Source: Flavobacterium tiangeerense
GTDB taxonomy: Bacteria > Bacteroidota > Bacteroidia > Flavobacteriales > Flavobacteriaceae
Reading direction: 5' to 3'
DNA length: 64,000 bases
Assembly (NCBI RefSeq): GCF_007830355.1
Contig: NZ_VLKO01000003.1
Span: 124,231 to 188,230, forward strand
The translations under genes were made by a program, and so were the position numbers. This document shows, piece after piece, positions 34,116 to 43,175 of the stretch. The notes below the pieces were generated by a model. The model saw nothing but the letters and a program-made list of their open reading frames with translations, was not told where the DNA came from and did not search any database. The first letter of the stretch is position 1; every line of letters starts with the position of its first letter.

Positions 34116-35183
34116 ATGTCGTCAAAATTATTTTCTCCTATTACCATAAAAAGCATCACGCTAAAAAATAGAATTGCAATTTCTCCCATGTGTCAATATT
34201 CAGCCCAAGACGGTTTTGCTAATGATTGGCATCTGGTACATTTGGGTAGTCGCGCTATAGGAGGCGCGGGATTGATTATTCAAGAAGCCACATCGGTTTC
34301 ACCCGAAGGTAGAATCTCACCAGAGGATTTAGGACTTTGGAATGACGAGCAAATTGTGAAGATGAATGAAATCAATACTTTTATTGTAAGTCAAAATTCA
34401 GTTCCCGGAATACAATTGGCGCATGCCGGACGTAAAGCCAGCTCTGCATCACCCTGGAACGGTGGGCGTAAACTAGACGATTCTCAAGGTGGTTGGGATA
34501 CTGTAGCACCAAGCCCAGTTGCCTACCATCATACTGAGAAAGCTCCCCTTGAATTGCATGAAGCAGGAATACAAAAAGTAATTTCAGATTTTAAATCTGC
34601 TACAAAAAGAGCTGTTCAAGCAGGATTTCAAGTGATGGAAATACATGCTGCGCACGGGTATTTATTGCATCAATTTTTATCACCGCTGTCTAATTTTAGA
34701 ACGGATAATTACGGTGGAAGTTTTGAAAACCGAATCCGATTGACGCTTGAAGTTGTTGAGGCCGTACAATCAGAATGGCCTGATTATTTACCCTTGTTTG
34801 TAAGGATATCAGCAACTGACTGGGCTGAGGGTGGATGGAACTTAGAAGAATCGGTTCAACTTTCTAAAATTTTAAAAGGAAAAGGAGTTGATTTAATTGA
34901 TGTTTCAACCGGAGGTTTGGTGTCGCACCAGCAAATTCCGTTAGGACCTAACTATCAAGTTCCTTTTGCCGAAAGCATAAAAAATGAAACCGGAATTCAA
35001 ACAGGAGCGGTAGGTTTAATTACGGAAGCTGCTCAAGCCGAGGAAATCATTGCCTCTGGAAAAGCGGATTTGGTATTTATAGCACGAGAATCTTTGAGAG
35101 ATCCTAATTTAGGTTTGACATTTGCCCAAGAGTTAGATGCCGATATGGAATGGCCAAAACAATACGCTAGAGCGAAACAGTAA
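34116..35183 (+). CDS. Old yellow enzyme family NADH:flavin oxidoreductase (YqjM-like)
   Basis: This 355-residue FMN-dependent TIM-barrel ene-reductase starts LFSPITIKSITLKNRIAISP with the YqjM-type cysteine in MCQYSA (modulates FMN potential). HAGRKAS and AAHGYLLHQFLSPLSNFRTD supply the substrate-binding His residues and the phosphate-binding barrel. These enzymes reduce C=C bonds of enones and nitro compounds with NAD(P)H. It stands alone with no clear promoter motif. An inverted repeat separates it from the next gene. Confidence 0.93.
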   Translation: MSSKLFSPITIKSITLKNRIAISPMCQYSAQDGFANDWHLVHLGSRAIGGAGLIIQEATSVSPEGRISPEDLGLWNDEQIVKMNEINTFIVSQNSVPGIQLAHAGRKASSASPWNGGRKLDDSQGGWDTVAPSPVAYHHTEKAPLELHEAGIQKVISDFKSATKRAVQAGFQVMEIHAAHGYLLHQFLSPLSNFRTDNYGGSFENRIRLTLEVVEAVQSEWPDYLPLFVRISATDWAEGGWNLEESVQLSKILKGKGVDLIDVSTGGLVSHQQIPLGPNYQVPFAESIKNETGIQTGAVGLITEAAQAEEIIASGKADLVFIARESLRDPNLGLTFAQELDADMEWPKQYARAKQ

Positions 35184-35190
35184 GGTTTTG

Positions 35191-35327
35191 AAACATATAA
35201 GTCATATAAGTTTTTTTAAAAGGGAACAGTTGAAAGTTCAAATTCTAATTTTTTTTAACCATTAAGGAATTGAGAAAAGTTAAGGGTTTGCCTAATAATT
35301 TTAAAATCTTATATGACTTACATGTTT
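35191..35327. repeat. Inverted repeat between the ene-reductase and Gfo/Idh genes
   Basis: Arms 35191-35214 and 35303-35327 are reverse complements over about 24 bases with few mismatches; the shared core is AAGTCATATAAG. The centre is 88 bases of AT-rich sequence. The AAGTC word recalls the repeat in the atpA-atpG spacer (6005-6066). Confidence 0.75.
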
Positions 35328-35361
35328 AAAATGAACACGTCACAAATTTGAAATTTATTTT

Positions 35362-36402
35362 ATGCAAAAAATAAAAACAGCTCTATTGTCTTACGGAATG
35401 TCAGGCAAAGTTTTTCATGCTCCTTTTTTAAATTTCCATCCAGGATTTGAGCTTATTGGTTCTTGGGAACGCAGTAAAAAATTACTACACCAAGATTTCC
35501 CTGCTTTAAAAAGCTATGCTTCACTAGCGGAGGTTTTACAAGATGATATAGATTTAGTTGTTGTGAATACGCCTGTGGCCACGCATTATGAATATGCAAA
35601 ACAAGTGCTAGAGGCAGGAAAACATGCTATTGTAGAGAAAGCTTTTACGACAACAGTTGCTCAAGCAAAGGAGCTTACGGCTATTGCCAAAGATAAAAAT
35701 GTTAAATTGTCTGTTTTTCAAAATAGGCGTTGGGACAGTGATTTTAAAACCGTTCAACAAATTATTTCAGATAAAGTATTGGGTAAAATCATGGAGGCTG
35801 AGATTCATTTTGATCGGTACAATCCGCTTTTGAGTCCAAAGTTACACAAAGAAACAGTTTCTGATGGATCAGGAATTCTCAAGGATTTAGGGCCTCACAT
35901 TATTGATCAAGCATTGTGTTTGTTTGGTTTGCCAAATTCGGTTTTTGCTGATATCCGCATTACGAGAGAACATTCCTTGGTAGATGATTATATTGATCTG
36001 TTGCTGTATTATGCTAATTTTAGAGTGCGTCTAAAAGCGGGATTTTTTGTTCGGGAAGCCAATCCTGCCTATGTTATTCATGGCGAAAAAGGGTCTTTTT
36101 TAAAACCTCGCGGTGATGTACAGGAAGACGAACTGAAATTAGGATACCAACCAAATTTAGAAACTTGGGGAACGGAGCCAATTGAAAAACAAGGTTTGTT
36201 GCATACCGAAATTAATGGAGAAATTATTCGGGAAATTGTACCTACGCTTCAAGGTAATTACTATGATTTTTTTGACGGCGTGTACCATTCAATTGTAAAT
36301 AATAGTCCAGAACCAGTCACCGCACAAGAAGGCGTACAAGTCATGCAAATTATTGAAGCGGCACTACAAAGCAACGCTCAGAAAAGAGTAATTGATTTGT
36401 AA
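35362..36402 (+). CDS. Gfo/Idh/MocA family oxidoreductase
   Basis: This 346-residue NAD(P)-dependent dehydrogenase has a Rossmann N-terminus (ALLSYGMSGKVFHAPFLNFH). The catalytic EK motif is EAGKHAIVEKAFTTTVAQAK, and the C-terminal alpha/beta domain has KDLGPHIIDQALCLFG, with the conserved Asp and His. GxxFH and PALKSYAS are typical of the YdgJ/YvaA-like subgroup acting on sugars or inositol-like compounds; the exact substrate is unknown. It is followed by a strong terminator. Confidence 0.92.
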   Translation: MQKIKTALLSYGMSGKVFHAPFLNFHPGFELIGSWERSKKLLHQDFPALKSYASLAEVLQDDIDLVVVNTPVATHYEYAKQVLEAGKHAIVEKAFTTTVAQAKELTAIAKDKNVKLSVFQNRRWDSDFKTVQQIISDKVLGKIMEAEIHFDRYNPLLSPKLHKETVSDGSGILKDLGPHIIDQALCLFGLPNSVFADIRITREHSLVDDYIDLLLYYANFRVRLKAGFFVREANPAYVIHGEKGSFLKPRGDVQEDELKLGYQPNLETWGTEPIEKQGLLHTEINGEIIREIVPTLQGNYYDFFDGVYHSIVNNSPEPVTAQEGVQVMQIIEAALQSNAQKRVIDL

Positions 36403-36422
36403 GAAGTCTTAAAAAAAAATTA

Positions 36423-36478
36423 GCCAGAGATTCACAGATTTTTAAATTAATGAAATCTGTGAATCTGTGGCATTTTTT
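36423..36478 (+). terminator. Terminator-like inverted repeat after Gfo/Idh gene
   Basis: Arms of 19 bases, 36423-36441 and 36453-36471, pair with one mismatch around an 11-base loop and run into ATTTTTT. The AGATTCACAGATT word is one I have seen as a frequent intergenic repeat in Flavobacterium. Confidence 0.8.
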
Positions 36479-36612
36479 AGAAACCCATTTTCATCAACTA
36501 AAACGTTCATTGTATTTTCAATAAGCTTTGTTGATGTACTTGAATTTATAAACAATAACGTTGTAATTTTTTTCAAATAGGTTGTTTGAACACAGCCAAT
36601 CATTGCTTTTTG

Positions 36613-36620
36613 TAATTTTG
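36613..36620 (+). promoter_or_regulatory. -7 element that decides the MFS gene start
   Basis: TAATTTTG matches TAnnTTTG and lies after the first in-frame start at 36582 but 25 bases before an in-frame TTG at 36645. Confidence 0.45.
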
Positions 36621-36644
36621 GCCTTAAAATTAAAAACAATCATT

Positions 36645-37856
36645 TTGATAGACTTACAATTTCTTGGAAAAACCAGAACCAAAGCCAAGCTAAAAAAGAG
36701 TTATACACAAGCAAAAGTTTCTTATTTAAATCGCATACGCTGGGCGGTATCTGTATTTTACTTCGGGATGGGGTTGTGCTTTGCTACCTGGGCAAGTAGA
36801 ATTCCAGATATCAAAACATCGTTGCATCTCAGCGAAGGAGCATTAGGAACCATTTTGTTTGCTTTGCCACTGGGGCAACTTATTGTTATGCCTTTCTCTG
36901 GTAAACTAGTCACCCGTTTTGGGAGTCATAAAGTTTTGATAGTTGCATTATTCATGTATGTAGTGAGCATGACAAATTTAGGTTTGGCTACAGCCGCATG
37001 GCAATTGTCATTAGGATTATTTGTTTTTGGAATTTTTGGAAATCTGTCTAATATTGCGGTCAACACACAAGGCGTCTATACAGAGGAATTATTCAAAAGA
37101 ACCATCATGGCTTCCTTTCATGGCATGTGGAGTTTTGCAGGTTTTACAGGAGCATTAGTAGGTCTAGCCATGTTGTCCTTGCAACTCACGCCATACATTC
37201 ATTTTATAATAGTAGCTGCGCTAGTACTTTTAATGATGCTATTTAACTTTAAATATTTGATAAAAGCCAAAGAAAAGATACAAACAGAACAGAAAAAATT
37301 ATTTTCAAAACCAGATAGTTCCTTGTTATGGCTGGGTGTTATTGGGTTTTGCTGCATGGCCAGTGAAGGTGTAATGTTTGACTGGAGTGGGGTTTATTTC
37401 AAAGATGTAATTAAAGCTCCAGGGCCGCTTGTTATCTTGGGTTATACTTCATTTATGATCATGATGGCTAGCGGACGCTTTATAGGAGATGCCATTATTT
37501 TAAAATTCGGACGCAAGGTAGTATTACAAGTAAGCGGAATCCTCATTTCATCGGGGCTTTTTACAGCTGTATTTTTTCCGTATGTGATACCAGCAACGAT
37601 AGCGTTTATGTTTGTAGGATTAGGTGTTTCAACCATAATTCCAACTGTTTATAGTGTGGCTGGAAAAACGCCTAATGTTTCGCCAAGTGCAGCATTAACA
37701 ACCGTTTCTAGCGTAAGTTTCCTTGGTTTTTTAATGGGACCACCCATAATAGGATATATAGCTGAGTTGTCAAGTTTACGTTTTTCATTTGCATTTATAG
37801 GTGTTTTTGGACTCTTGATTGCCGTAATGGTTTCAAGAATAAAAGCAATCAAATAA
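36645..37856 (+). CDS. MFS transporter (YbjJ-like)
   Basis: This is a major-facilitator permease with 12 predicted helices. The start is taken at the TTG at 36645 (403 residues) because a -7 element lies between it and the upstream in-frame start at 36582; about 30 polar residues still precede the first helix. The motif FYFGMGLCFATWASRIPDIK, then L.LSEGALGT.L.ALPLGQ and NIAVNTQGVYTEE, resembles the E. coli YbjJ/FucP-like subgroup. The substrate is unknown. No terminator is evident; a repeat element follows. Confidence 0.85.
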   Translation: MIDLQFLGKTRTKAKLKKSYTQAKVSYLNRIRWAVSVFYFGMGLCFATWASRIPDIKTSLHLSEGALGTILFALPLGQLIVMPFSGKLVTRFGSHKVLIVALFMYVVSMTNLGLATAAWQLSLGLFVFGIFGNLSNIAVNTQGVYTEELFKRTIMASFHGMWSFAGFTGALVGLAMLSLQLTPYIHFIIVAALVLLMMLFNFKYLIKAKEKIQTEQKKLFSKPDSSLLWLGVIGFCCMASEGVMFDWSGVYFKDVIKAPGPLVILGYTSFMIMMASGRFIGDAIILKFGRKVVLQVSGILISSGLFTAVFFPYVIPATIAFMFVGLGVSTIIPTVYSVAGKTPNVSPSAALTTVSSVSFLGFLMGPPIIGYIAELSSLRFSFAFIGVFGLLIAVMVSRIKAIK

Positions 37857-37884
37857 TGTTTTAGGAGCAGTCTAATTTATTTTC

Positions 37885-37972
37885 TAAAGCAGCAGTATTC
37901 CTGCTGTACGCAGTATCTTTCCTGTCCTAAAAAAAGGACAGGAAAGGATACTTACTGCCATCAGGGCTATAC
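37885..37972. repeat. Intergenic repeat element A with palindromic core
   Basis: Arms 37914-37928 and 37935-37950 pair (12 perfect bases next to the loop, then a one-base bulge and further pairing) around a 6-base A-loop. The left shoulder reads CCTGCTGTACGCAGTATCT and the right shoulder AGGATACTTACTGCCATCAG. The same shoulder words with a different core occur at 47853-48006. It lies in the 430-base gap between the MFS gene and the TonB receptor; the rest of that gap is AT-rich with no ORF seen. Confidence 0.7.
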
Positions 37973-38286
37973 AGAAGAATTTATTTTCATCAGAAAAAAT
38001 ATTAATTTTTTTTCATGAAAATGAAAATGTTAATATTTTTTTAGTACTTTTAATATTATAATTCTTTCAATCAATATAATAAGTACGTCGCCCAGTTGCT
38101 AATACCACACAAACTGTAGCGTTTTTTCAAAGTTTATACCACGTTTCCAAAATTCACATTTAATTTTTTTGTTGTTGTCCTACAGAAGGATAACAACTAG
38201 TAATGATTTTAATTCAGCTGTTGCTCGTGCAATGGCTGAATTATTATTACTGTTTATTTAATCTTAAATTATTTGATGTTGAATTT

Positions 38287-41124
38287 ATGAGTAAACTGTA
38301 TTACCTATTGTTTTTTATCTTTTTTTGGAGTGGCATTCAAGCACAAGAAAGCACTGGTTTTTTTGGAAAAATAATCGATTCAAAAACTCAAAATCCCATT
38401 CCATTTGTAGTTGTTAGTGTTCAAAACACAACCTTGATGCAAGTCACAGACAAGGAAGGCAAGTTTGTTTTTGAGGGCGTTTCGCTTGGTGCTATTTTGG
38501 TTTTGGTTCACAGTCAAGGCTATAAAGATGCCTTATATCCGCTGGAGATAACAGTCGGAAAAATGGTTGACTTAGGAAATATAAGTCTTCAAGATGATCA
38601 ATCTTTAGACTTGCAAAGTAGCATTATCACATTAATGGACAGTGATTTTAATGATGAGAACAGTTCCTCAGAAAGTACCTCTGGATTATTGCAATCATCT
38701 CGGGACGCTTTTCTACAAGCTGCCGCTTTCAACTGGGGACAAGCTCGTTTTAGAGTGCGTGGTTTGGATAGTGAACACTCCACGATGATGATCAATGGGG
38801 TAACTATGAATAAGGTATATGATGGTAGACCACAATGGGGTGAATGGGGCGGATTAAATGATGCACTTCGCAATCAAGAATTTACCTTAGGAACCGCTCC
38901 TTCTGATTATACTTTTGGAGGCATCCTTGGAACACAAGAAATAAATACTCGAGCCTCTATTTATAGACCCGGAACCAGAATTACATTTTCTGGAACTAAT
39001 ACTAATTACAACTGGCGTTCTATGGCTACGCATGCGTCTGGTATGAGTAAAAAGGGTTGGGCCTATGTTATTTCTGCTGGGAAACGCTGGGCTCAAGAGG
39101 GTTATTTTGAAGGAACAAATTACGATTCGAATTCGTTTTTTGTAAGCCTCGAAAAAAAGTTAAGAAGTCAGCATGCCCTTAACCTTACTGCTTTTTACAC
39201 ACCAAATTCTAGAGCTAAAAATTCGCCAAATACTGCCGAAGTTACGCAATTAACAAACCCAAGGTATAACTCCTATTGGGGTTTTCAGGACGGGAAAAAA
39301 CGCAATGCTCGCGAAAAAACAATAGAGGAGCCTATTTTTATGCTCAATCATTATTTTAAAGTCAATGATAAAACAAATTGGAATACTAGTGTTTTTTATC
39401 AAATAGGTACTACTGCAAATAGTACCATTGATTATCAAAATGCCAATAGTCCAGATCCTACATATTATAGAAAAATGCCCAGTTATTATTCCTCACTATA
39501 TGCACCAGATCAAGGAGAGTTTTCGGGAGCATTTACTCCTGATCTTGAAAATGCTGACAAAAGTAAAGCTGCTTTTTTAGCTAATCCACAACTAGACTGG
39601 CGGTCATTATACCTAGCCAATCAAAGGCCAATATTAGATGGAAATGGCAGCATCACAGGTTATGAAGCTGCTAGAAGTAAATATGTTTTGTATGAAGATC
39701 AAGTACAAGCCGAAACGGGAGCAGTGACTACAAATGTAAGTTCATCATTATCTGAAAATATTTTCATGAATGCAGGGGCTTCATTTAAGAAAATGAAATC
39801 AAATAATTCTCAAGTTTTAGTTGACTTACTAGGAGGTTCTTATTTTGATGATATTGATGCGTTTTATGATGGCAATCAATCACAATCTGATTTAAATAAT
39901 CCCAACAGGCAAGTAGGAGTAGGGGACAAATATGGTTACAATTTTAATTTTTTTGCCAATGTTTTAGAGGCCTTTACGCAGTTTAAATTCTCATATAATA
40001 AAATAGATTTTTATTTGGCACAGCAGTTTTCGTCTACAAGTTATCAACGTGAAGGTTTGTACAAAAACGGCATTTACGAAACTAATTCTTTTGGAAAAAG
40101 TTATAACGTATCCTTTGAAAACTTTGGCTTTAAAGGGGGTTTAAGTTTCAAAATTTCGGGCAAACAAGTGATAGTATTAAATGCTGCTCATGCTACAAAG
40201 GCACCTACTTTACGAAATACGTTTGCCAATGCCAGACTCAATAACGCTATTGTAAATGATATAGAAAGCGAAACCAATAGCAGCATTGATGCTAGTTACG
40301 TGTACCGTTCCCCAAAACTGAAAGCAAGAGTAACCGCTTATTTTTCTAAATTGAGAAATGCTACTCAGATTTCCTTTTTTTATGCCGAAGGAATTTTTGA
40401 TGACGGCGCAGGTTTTTTGAACACAGATGCGTTTGTGAGTCAAACTCTGACTCAATTAAACAAGAAAAATATAGGAGCCGAGTTAAGTTTGGAATACCAA
40501 TTGACCCAAACAATAAAAACCACATTTGCTGCAGCTGTAGGTCAATACATCTATGACAATGATCCAAAAGTTACCCTTACAAATGATGCGGCCGCTACTC
40601 CCGAAAATAATGCTCCTGTTTTTGATTTTGGAAAAGCATCACTCAAAAATTACAAACAAGCAGGAATGCCTCAACGAGCCTATTCATTAGGAATGGAGTA
40701 TAGAGACCCCAAGTATTGGTGGATAAGTGCTAATGTAAATTATTTAACAAACACTTATATTGATGTTTCTCCCATTTTGAGAACTGGAATTTTCTATAAA
40801 AATCCAGCAAGTGGTTTTAATTTTCCTGAGGCTACAGAGGAGCGTGCTGCGCAATTGCTTCAACAAGAAAAGTTTGATCCTGTAACCTTACTCAATATTA
40901 TAGGAGGGAAATCATGGATTATTTATGGAAAAAATGTAGGTGTTTTTGCAAGCATCAATAACGTGCTAAATACAACCTACAAAACAGGAGGTTATGAGCA
41001 GGCACGCAATGCCAATTTCAGACAGGTTAATCAAGACATTAGTAGTGGGACACCCTCTTTTGGACCCAAATATTTCTATGGCTATGGCCGAACTTATTTT
41101 GTGAATCTTTATATCAATTTATAA
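38287..41124 (+). CDS. TonB-dependent outer-membrane receptor with carboxypeptidase-like domain
   Basis: The frame opens at 38203 but the ATG at 38287 gives a proper signal peptide (MSKLYYLLFFIFFWSGIQAQ), making a 945-residue receptor. The order is a CarboxypepD-regulatory-like beta domain (about 25-105, FFGKIIDSKTQNPIPFVVVS), a plug (about 125-230, ARFRVRGLDSEHSTMMINGV), and a 22-strand barrel ending YGYGRTYFVNLYINL with an aromatic-rich last strand. No SusD partner follows; the next gene is a DUF5689 lipoprotein, 11 bases downstream, presumably its surface partner. The substrate is unknown. Confidence 0.92.
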   Translation: MSKLYYLLFFIFFWSGIQAQESTGFFGKIIDSKTQNPIPFVVVSVQNTTLMQVTDKEGKFVFEGVSLGAILVLVHSQGYKDALYPLEITVGKMVDLGNISLQDDQSLDLQSSIITLMDSDFNDENSSSESTSGLLQSSRDAFLQAAAFNWGQARFRVRGLDSEHSTMMINGVTMNKVYDGRPQWGEWGGLNDALRNQEFTLGTAPSDYTFGGILGTQEINTRASIYRPGTRITFSGTNTNYNWRSMATHASGMSKKGWAYVISAGKRWAQEGYFEGTNYDSNSFFVSLEKKLRSQHALNLTAFYTPNSRAKNSPNTAEVTQLTNPRYNSYWGFQDGKKRNAREKTIEEPIFMLNHYFKVNDKTNWNTSVFYQIGTTANSTIDYQNANSPDPTYYRKMPSYYSSLYAPDQGEFSGAFTPDLENADKSKAAFLANPQLDWRSLYLANQRPILDGNGSITGYEAARSKYVLYEDQVQAETGAVTTNVSSSLSENIFMNAGASFKKMKSNNSQVLVDLLGGSYFDDIDAFYDGNQSQSDLNNPNRQVGVGDKYGYNFNFFANVLEAFTQFKFSYNKIDFYLAQQFSSTSYQREGLYKNGIYETNSFGKSYNVSFENFGFKGGLSFKISGKQVIVLNAAHATKAPTLRNTFANARLNNAIVNDIESETNSSIDASYVYRSPKLKARVTAYFSKLRNATQISFFYAEGIFDDGAGFLNTDAFVSQTLTQLNKKNIGAELSLEYQLTQTIKTTFAAAVGQYIYDNDPKVTLTNDAAATPENNAPVFDFGKASLKNYKQAGMPQRAYSLGMEYRDPKYWWISANVNYLTNTYIDVSPILRTGIFYKNPASGFNFPEATEERAAQLLQQEKFDPVTLLNIIGGKSWIIYGKNVGVFASINNVLNTTYKTGGYEQARNANFRQVNQDISSGTPSFGPKYFYGYGRTYFVNLYINL

Positions 41125-41134
41125 TTCAAATCAT

Positions 41135-42484
41135 ATGAAATTAAAACTGTACTTTTTTGTAGTGCTATCTTTAGCGTTATTTAATAGTTGTGTGCCTGAT
41201 GAAGTACCTGCACCAAAACTTACATGTAACCAGCCCAATTTTGTAACAAATAAATCAGTAAGTGACATTCATGCTACTGCAAATGCTATTGTAACGCAGT
41301 ACAAGTATGACGATGTTATTGAGGCTTATGTAGTATCTAGTGACGAATCGGGGAATTTTTTTAAATCAATATCTTTTCAAACCTTGGCAACAGCCACAAC
41401 CCCTGCACTTGGGTTTAGTGTTCCTGTTGATGCTACTAATTTATACATAGATTATAGATTGGGAAATAAAGTGTTTATAAAACTAAAAGATCAATACACA
41501 GATATAGAATATGGAGGTGTACGTATTGGTAGCATTTTTGTTAACTCATACAATCAAGGCGGTGTGGGACGATTGTCTCAAAATGATTATAAGAAAGTAT
41601 TGAACGCTTCTTGTGTGACCGTTAAGGAGGAAGCCCTTTTGCGAACTGGAACAATGGAGGCTTTACTAAAAGATGCCAATTTGAATACTTTGATTGAGTT
41701 TAAAGAGGTTCAATTTACCGAAACAGCTGTAGGACGACACTATTTTGAAGAAGCAAATAATGTAGGAGGTGCCACAAATTGGGGTTTAAATGACAAAATG
41801 GGAAATCAAGTGTATGTAAGAACCAGTAGCTTTTCTAATTTTGCTTCAAAAATAGTCCCAGATAAAAGCGGAAAAGTACGAGGTGTACTCACTAAATATG
41901 GAAATGATTTTCAGTTGCTACCTCGCTCAGAGCAAGATATTGTAATGACAACACCAAGAGCAACGCCTTTTTTCTCTCAGAATTTTGATCAAGTGGCAGA
42001 CAACTCCAATTTGAGTTTGCCAGGTTGGGGCAATTTTGTACAAGCTGGTTCTTTATTCTGGAAAGGTGCAGTTTATGCAGGAAATGGGTTTGCTGAGTTT
42101 AGCATATCAGGTACCAAAGTTATCTCTAACATTGCTTGGCTAATTACTCCAAAAATTGATATGGATCAGTATACAAAAGAGGTTTTAACTTTTAGAACAG
42201 CGCAACATCACTTAGACATTGATTCTCCATTAAATGCATTAGAGGTTTATGTTTCTTCTGATTTTGATGGGTTGAATGTTACTACCGCCACCTGGAAACT
42301 ATTGACGGTGAACCTGCCCAAACAAGCTACGCCATGGTATCAGTTTATAGGTAGCGGCGCCATTGATTTATCAGGGTATACTGGAAAAATCAATATTGCT
42401 TTCAAATACATAGGGTCTGGACGAAACTTAGCTCTTGATGGTTCGTTTCAAGTAGATGACGTACAAGTTTTTGGGGAAAAATGA
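41135..42484 (+). CDS. DUF5689 lipoprotein with choice-of-anchor J-like C-terminus
   Basis: This 449-residue lipoprotein has signal peptide and lipobox FNSC (Cys19). The N-terminal part (about 30-280) matches DUF5689 as I know it (DDVIEAYVVSSDESGNFFKS, then GVRIGS...GRLSQNDYKKVL and KVRGVLTKYGNDFQLLPRSE). The C-terminal part (about 290-449; FFSQNFD...LPGWGNF, WLITPKIDMDQYTKEVLTF, LDGSFQVDDVQVFGE) resembles the choice-of-anchor J beta-sandwich. It lies 11 bases after the TonB receptor. Such pairs act at the cell surface, possibly in ligand capture. No nuclease or phosphatase gene accompanies it here. Confidence 0.88.
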   Translation: MKLKLYFFVVLSLALFNSCVPDEVPAPKLTCNQPNFVTNKSVSDIHATANAIVTQYKYDDVIEAYVVSSDESGNFFKSISFQTLATATTPALGFSVPVDATNLYIDYRLGNKVFIKLKDQYTDIEYGGVRIGSIFVNSYNQGGVGRLSQNDYKKVLNASCVTVKEEALLRTGTMEALLKDANLNTLIEFKEVQFTETAVGRHYFEEANNVGGATNWGLNDKMGNQVYVRTSSFSNFASKIVPDKSGKVRGVLTKYGNDFQLLPRSEQDIVMTTPRATPFFSQNFDQVADNSNLSLPGWGNFVQAGSLFWKGAVYAGNGFAEFSISGTKVISNIAWLITPKIDMDQYTKEVLTFRTAQHHLDIDSPLNALEVYVSSDFDGLNVTTATWKLLTVNLPKQATPWYQFIGSGAIDLSGYTGKINIAFKYIGSGRNLALDGSFQVDDVQVFGEK

Positions 42485-42511
42485 TTTCTTTTATTATCAT
42501 TCTTGAATTGC

Positions 42512-42519
42512 TATATTTG
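42512..42519 (+). promoter_or_regulatory. -7 element of FKBP lipoprotein gene
   Basis: TATATTTG matches TAnnTTTG, 25 bases upstream of the ATG at 42544. It gives the isomerase gene its own promoter downstream of the receptor/DUF5689 pair. Confidence 0.6.
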
Positions 42520-42543
42520 CAGCAATAATCAAATATAAAACCT

Positions 42544-43005
42544 ATGAAATCTATTTTACTTGCCCTCATGTCTATCTTATTTGTATCTTGTTTCGGGGAC
42601 AATGAAGCACAAAAACAAGTAGACTACACTACACAAAACGAAAAAGAAATAGTAGATTATATTGCCAAAAATAAATTGAATGCCATAAAAACAGGTACCG
42701 GATTGTACTATGTAATTAATGAGCCTGGAACTGGAGATCAGCCAAAAGCAACCTCAAACGTAACGGTAGCCTACAAAGGATATTTTACCAATGGCTCTGT
42801 TTTTGATGAAAGCAAACCAGAGGGAATTTCTTTTGGTTTAAATCAAGTGATCAAAGGATGGACTGAAGGAATTCCTTTTTTCAAAAAAGGTGGTAGCGGT
42901 GTTTTATTAATTCCGGCGCACTTAGGCTACGGAGGTAATGCAACCGGTCCTATTCCTGGAGGTTCGGTGCTGATTTTTGATGTAAAATTAATATCCGTAA
43001 ATTAA
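42544..43005 (+). CDS. FKBP-type peptidyl-prolyl isomerase lipoprotein
   Basis: This 153-residue lipoprotein has signal peptide and lipobox FVSC (Cys16). The FKBP domain spans about 55-153 (SNVTVAYKGYFTNGSVFDES, FGLNQVIKGWTEGIPFFKKG, IPAHLGYGG, GGSVLIFDVKLISV). It catalyses cis-trans proline isomerisation and assists folding of exported proteins at the outer membrane. In flavobacteria FKBP lipoproteins of this kind are also linked to gliding (GldI), but this copy lacks the gliding-cluster context. A terminator follows at 43024-43062. Confidence 0.93.
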   Translation: MKSILLALMSILFVSCFGDNEAQKQVDYTTQNEKEIVDYIAKNKLNAIKTGTGLYYVINEPGTGDQPKATSNVTVAYKGYFTNGSVFDESKPEGISFGLNQVIKGWTEGIPFFKKGGSGVLLIPAHLGYGGNATGPIPGGSVLIFDVKLISVN

Positions 43006-43023
43006 GTTCCTTTTTACACGAAT

Positions 43024-43062
43024 AAAAAAGAGAAATCTGCTCCGGTAGATTTCTCTTTTTTT
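43024..43062 (+). terminator. Intrinsic terminator after FKBP gene
   Basis: Arms of 15 bases, 43024-43038 (AAAAAAGAGAAATCT) and the matching strand from 43047, flank an 8-base loop and run into a T-run. Confidence 0.9.
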
Positions 43063-43175
43063 ATAATAACTTTTTGATACTATATTCTTGAAAAACTTCT
43101 GGTAAATCAGAATTAAAAGAAAAACGGTACATAGGTTTTTGTATTTTAGCAACCCCAAATCGAAACTAAAAACAA

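Noticed and set aside
36442..36639. 65-residue minus-strand ORF through the terminator after the Gfo/Idh gene
   Set aside because: It is composed largely of the inverted-repeat terminator and the promoter of the MFS gene.
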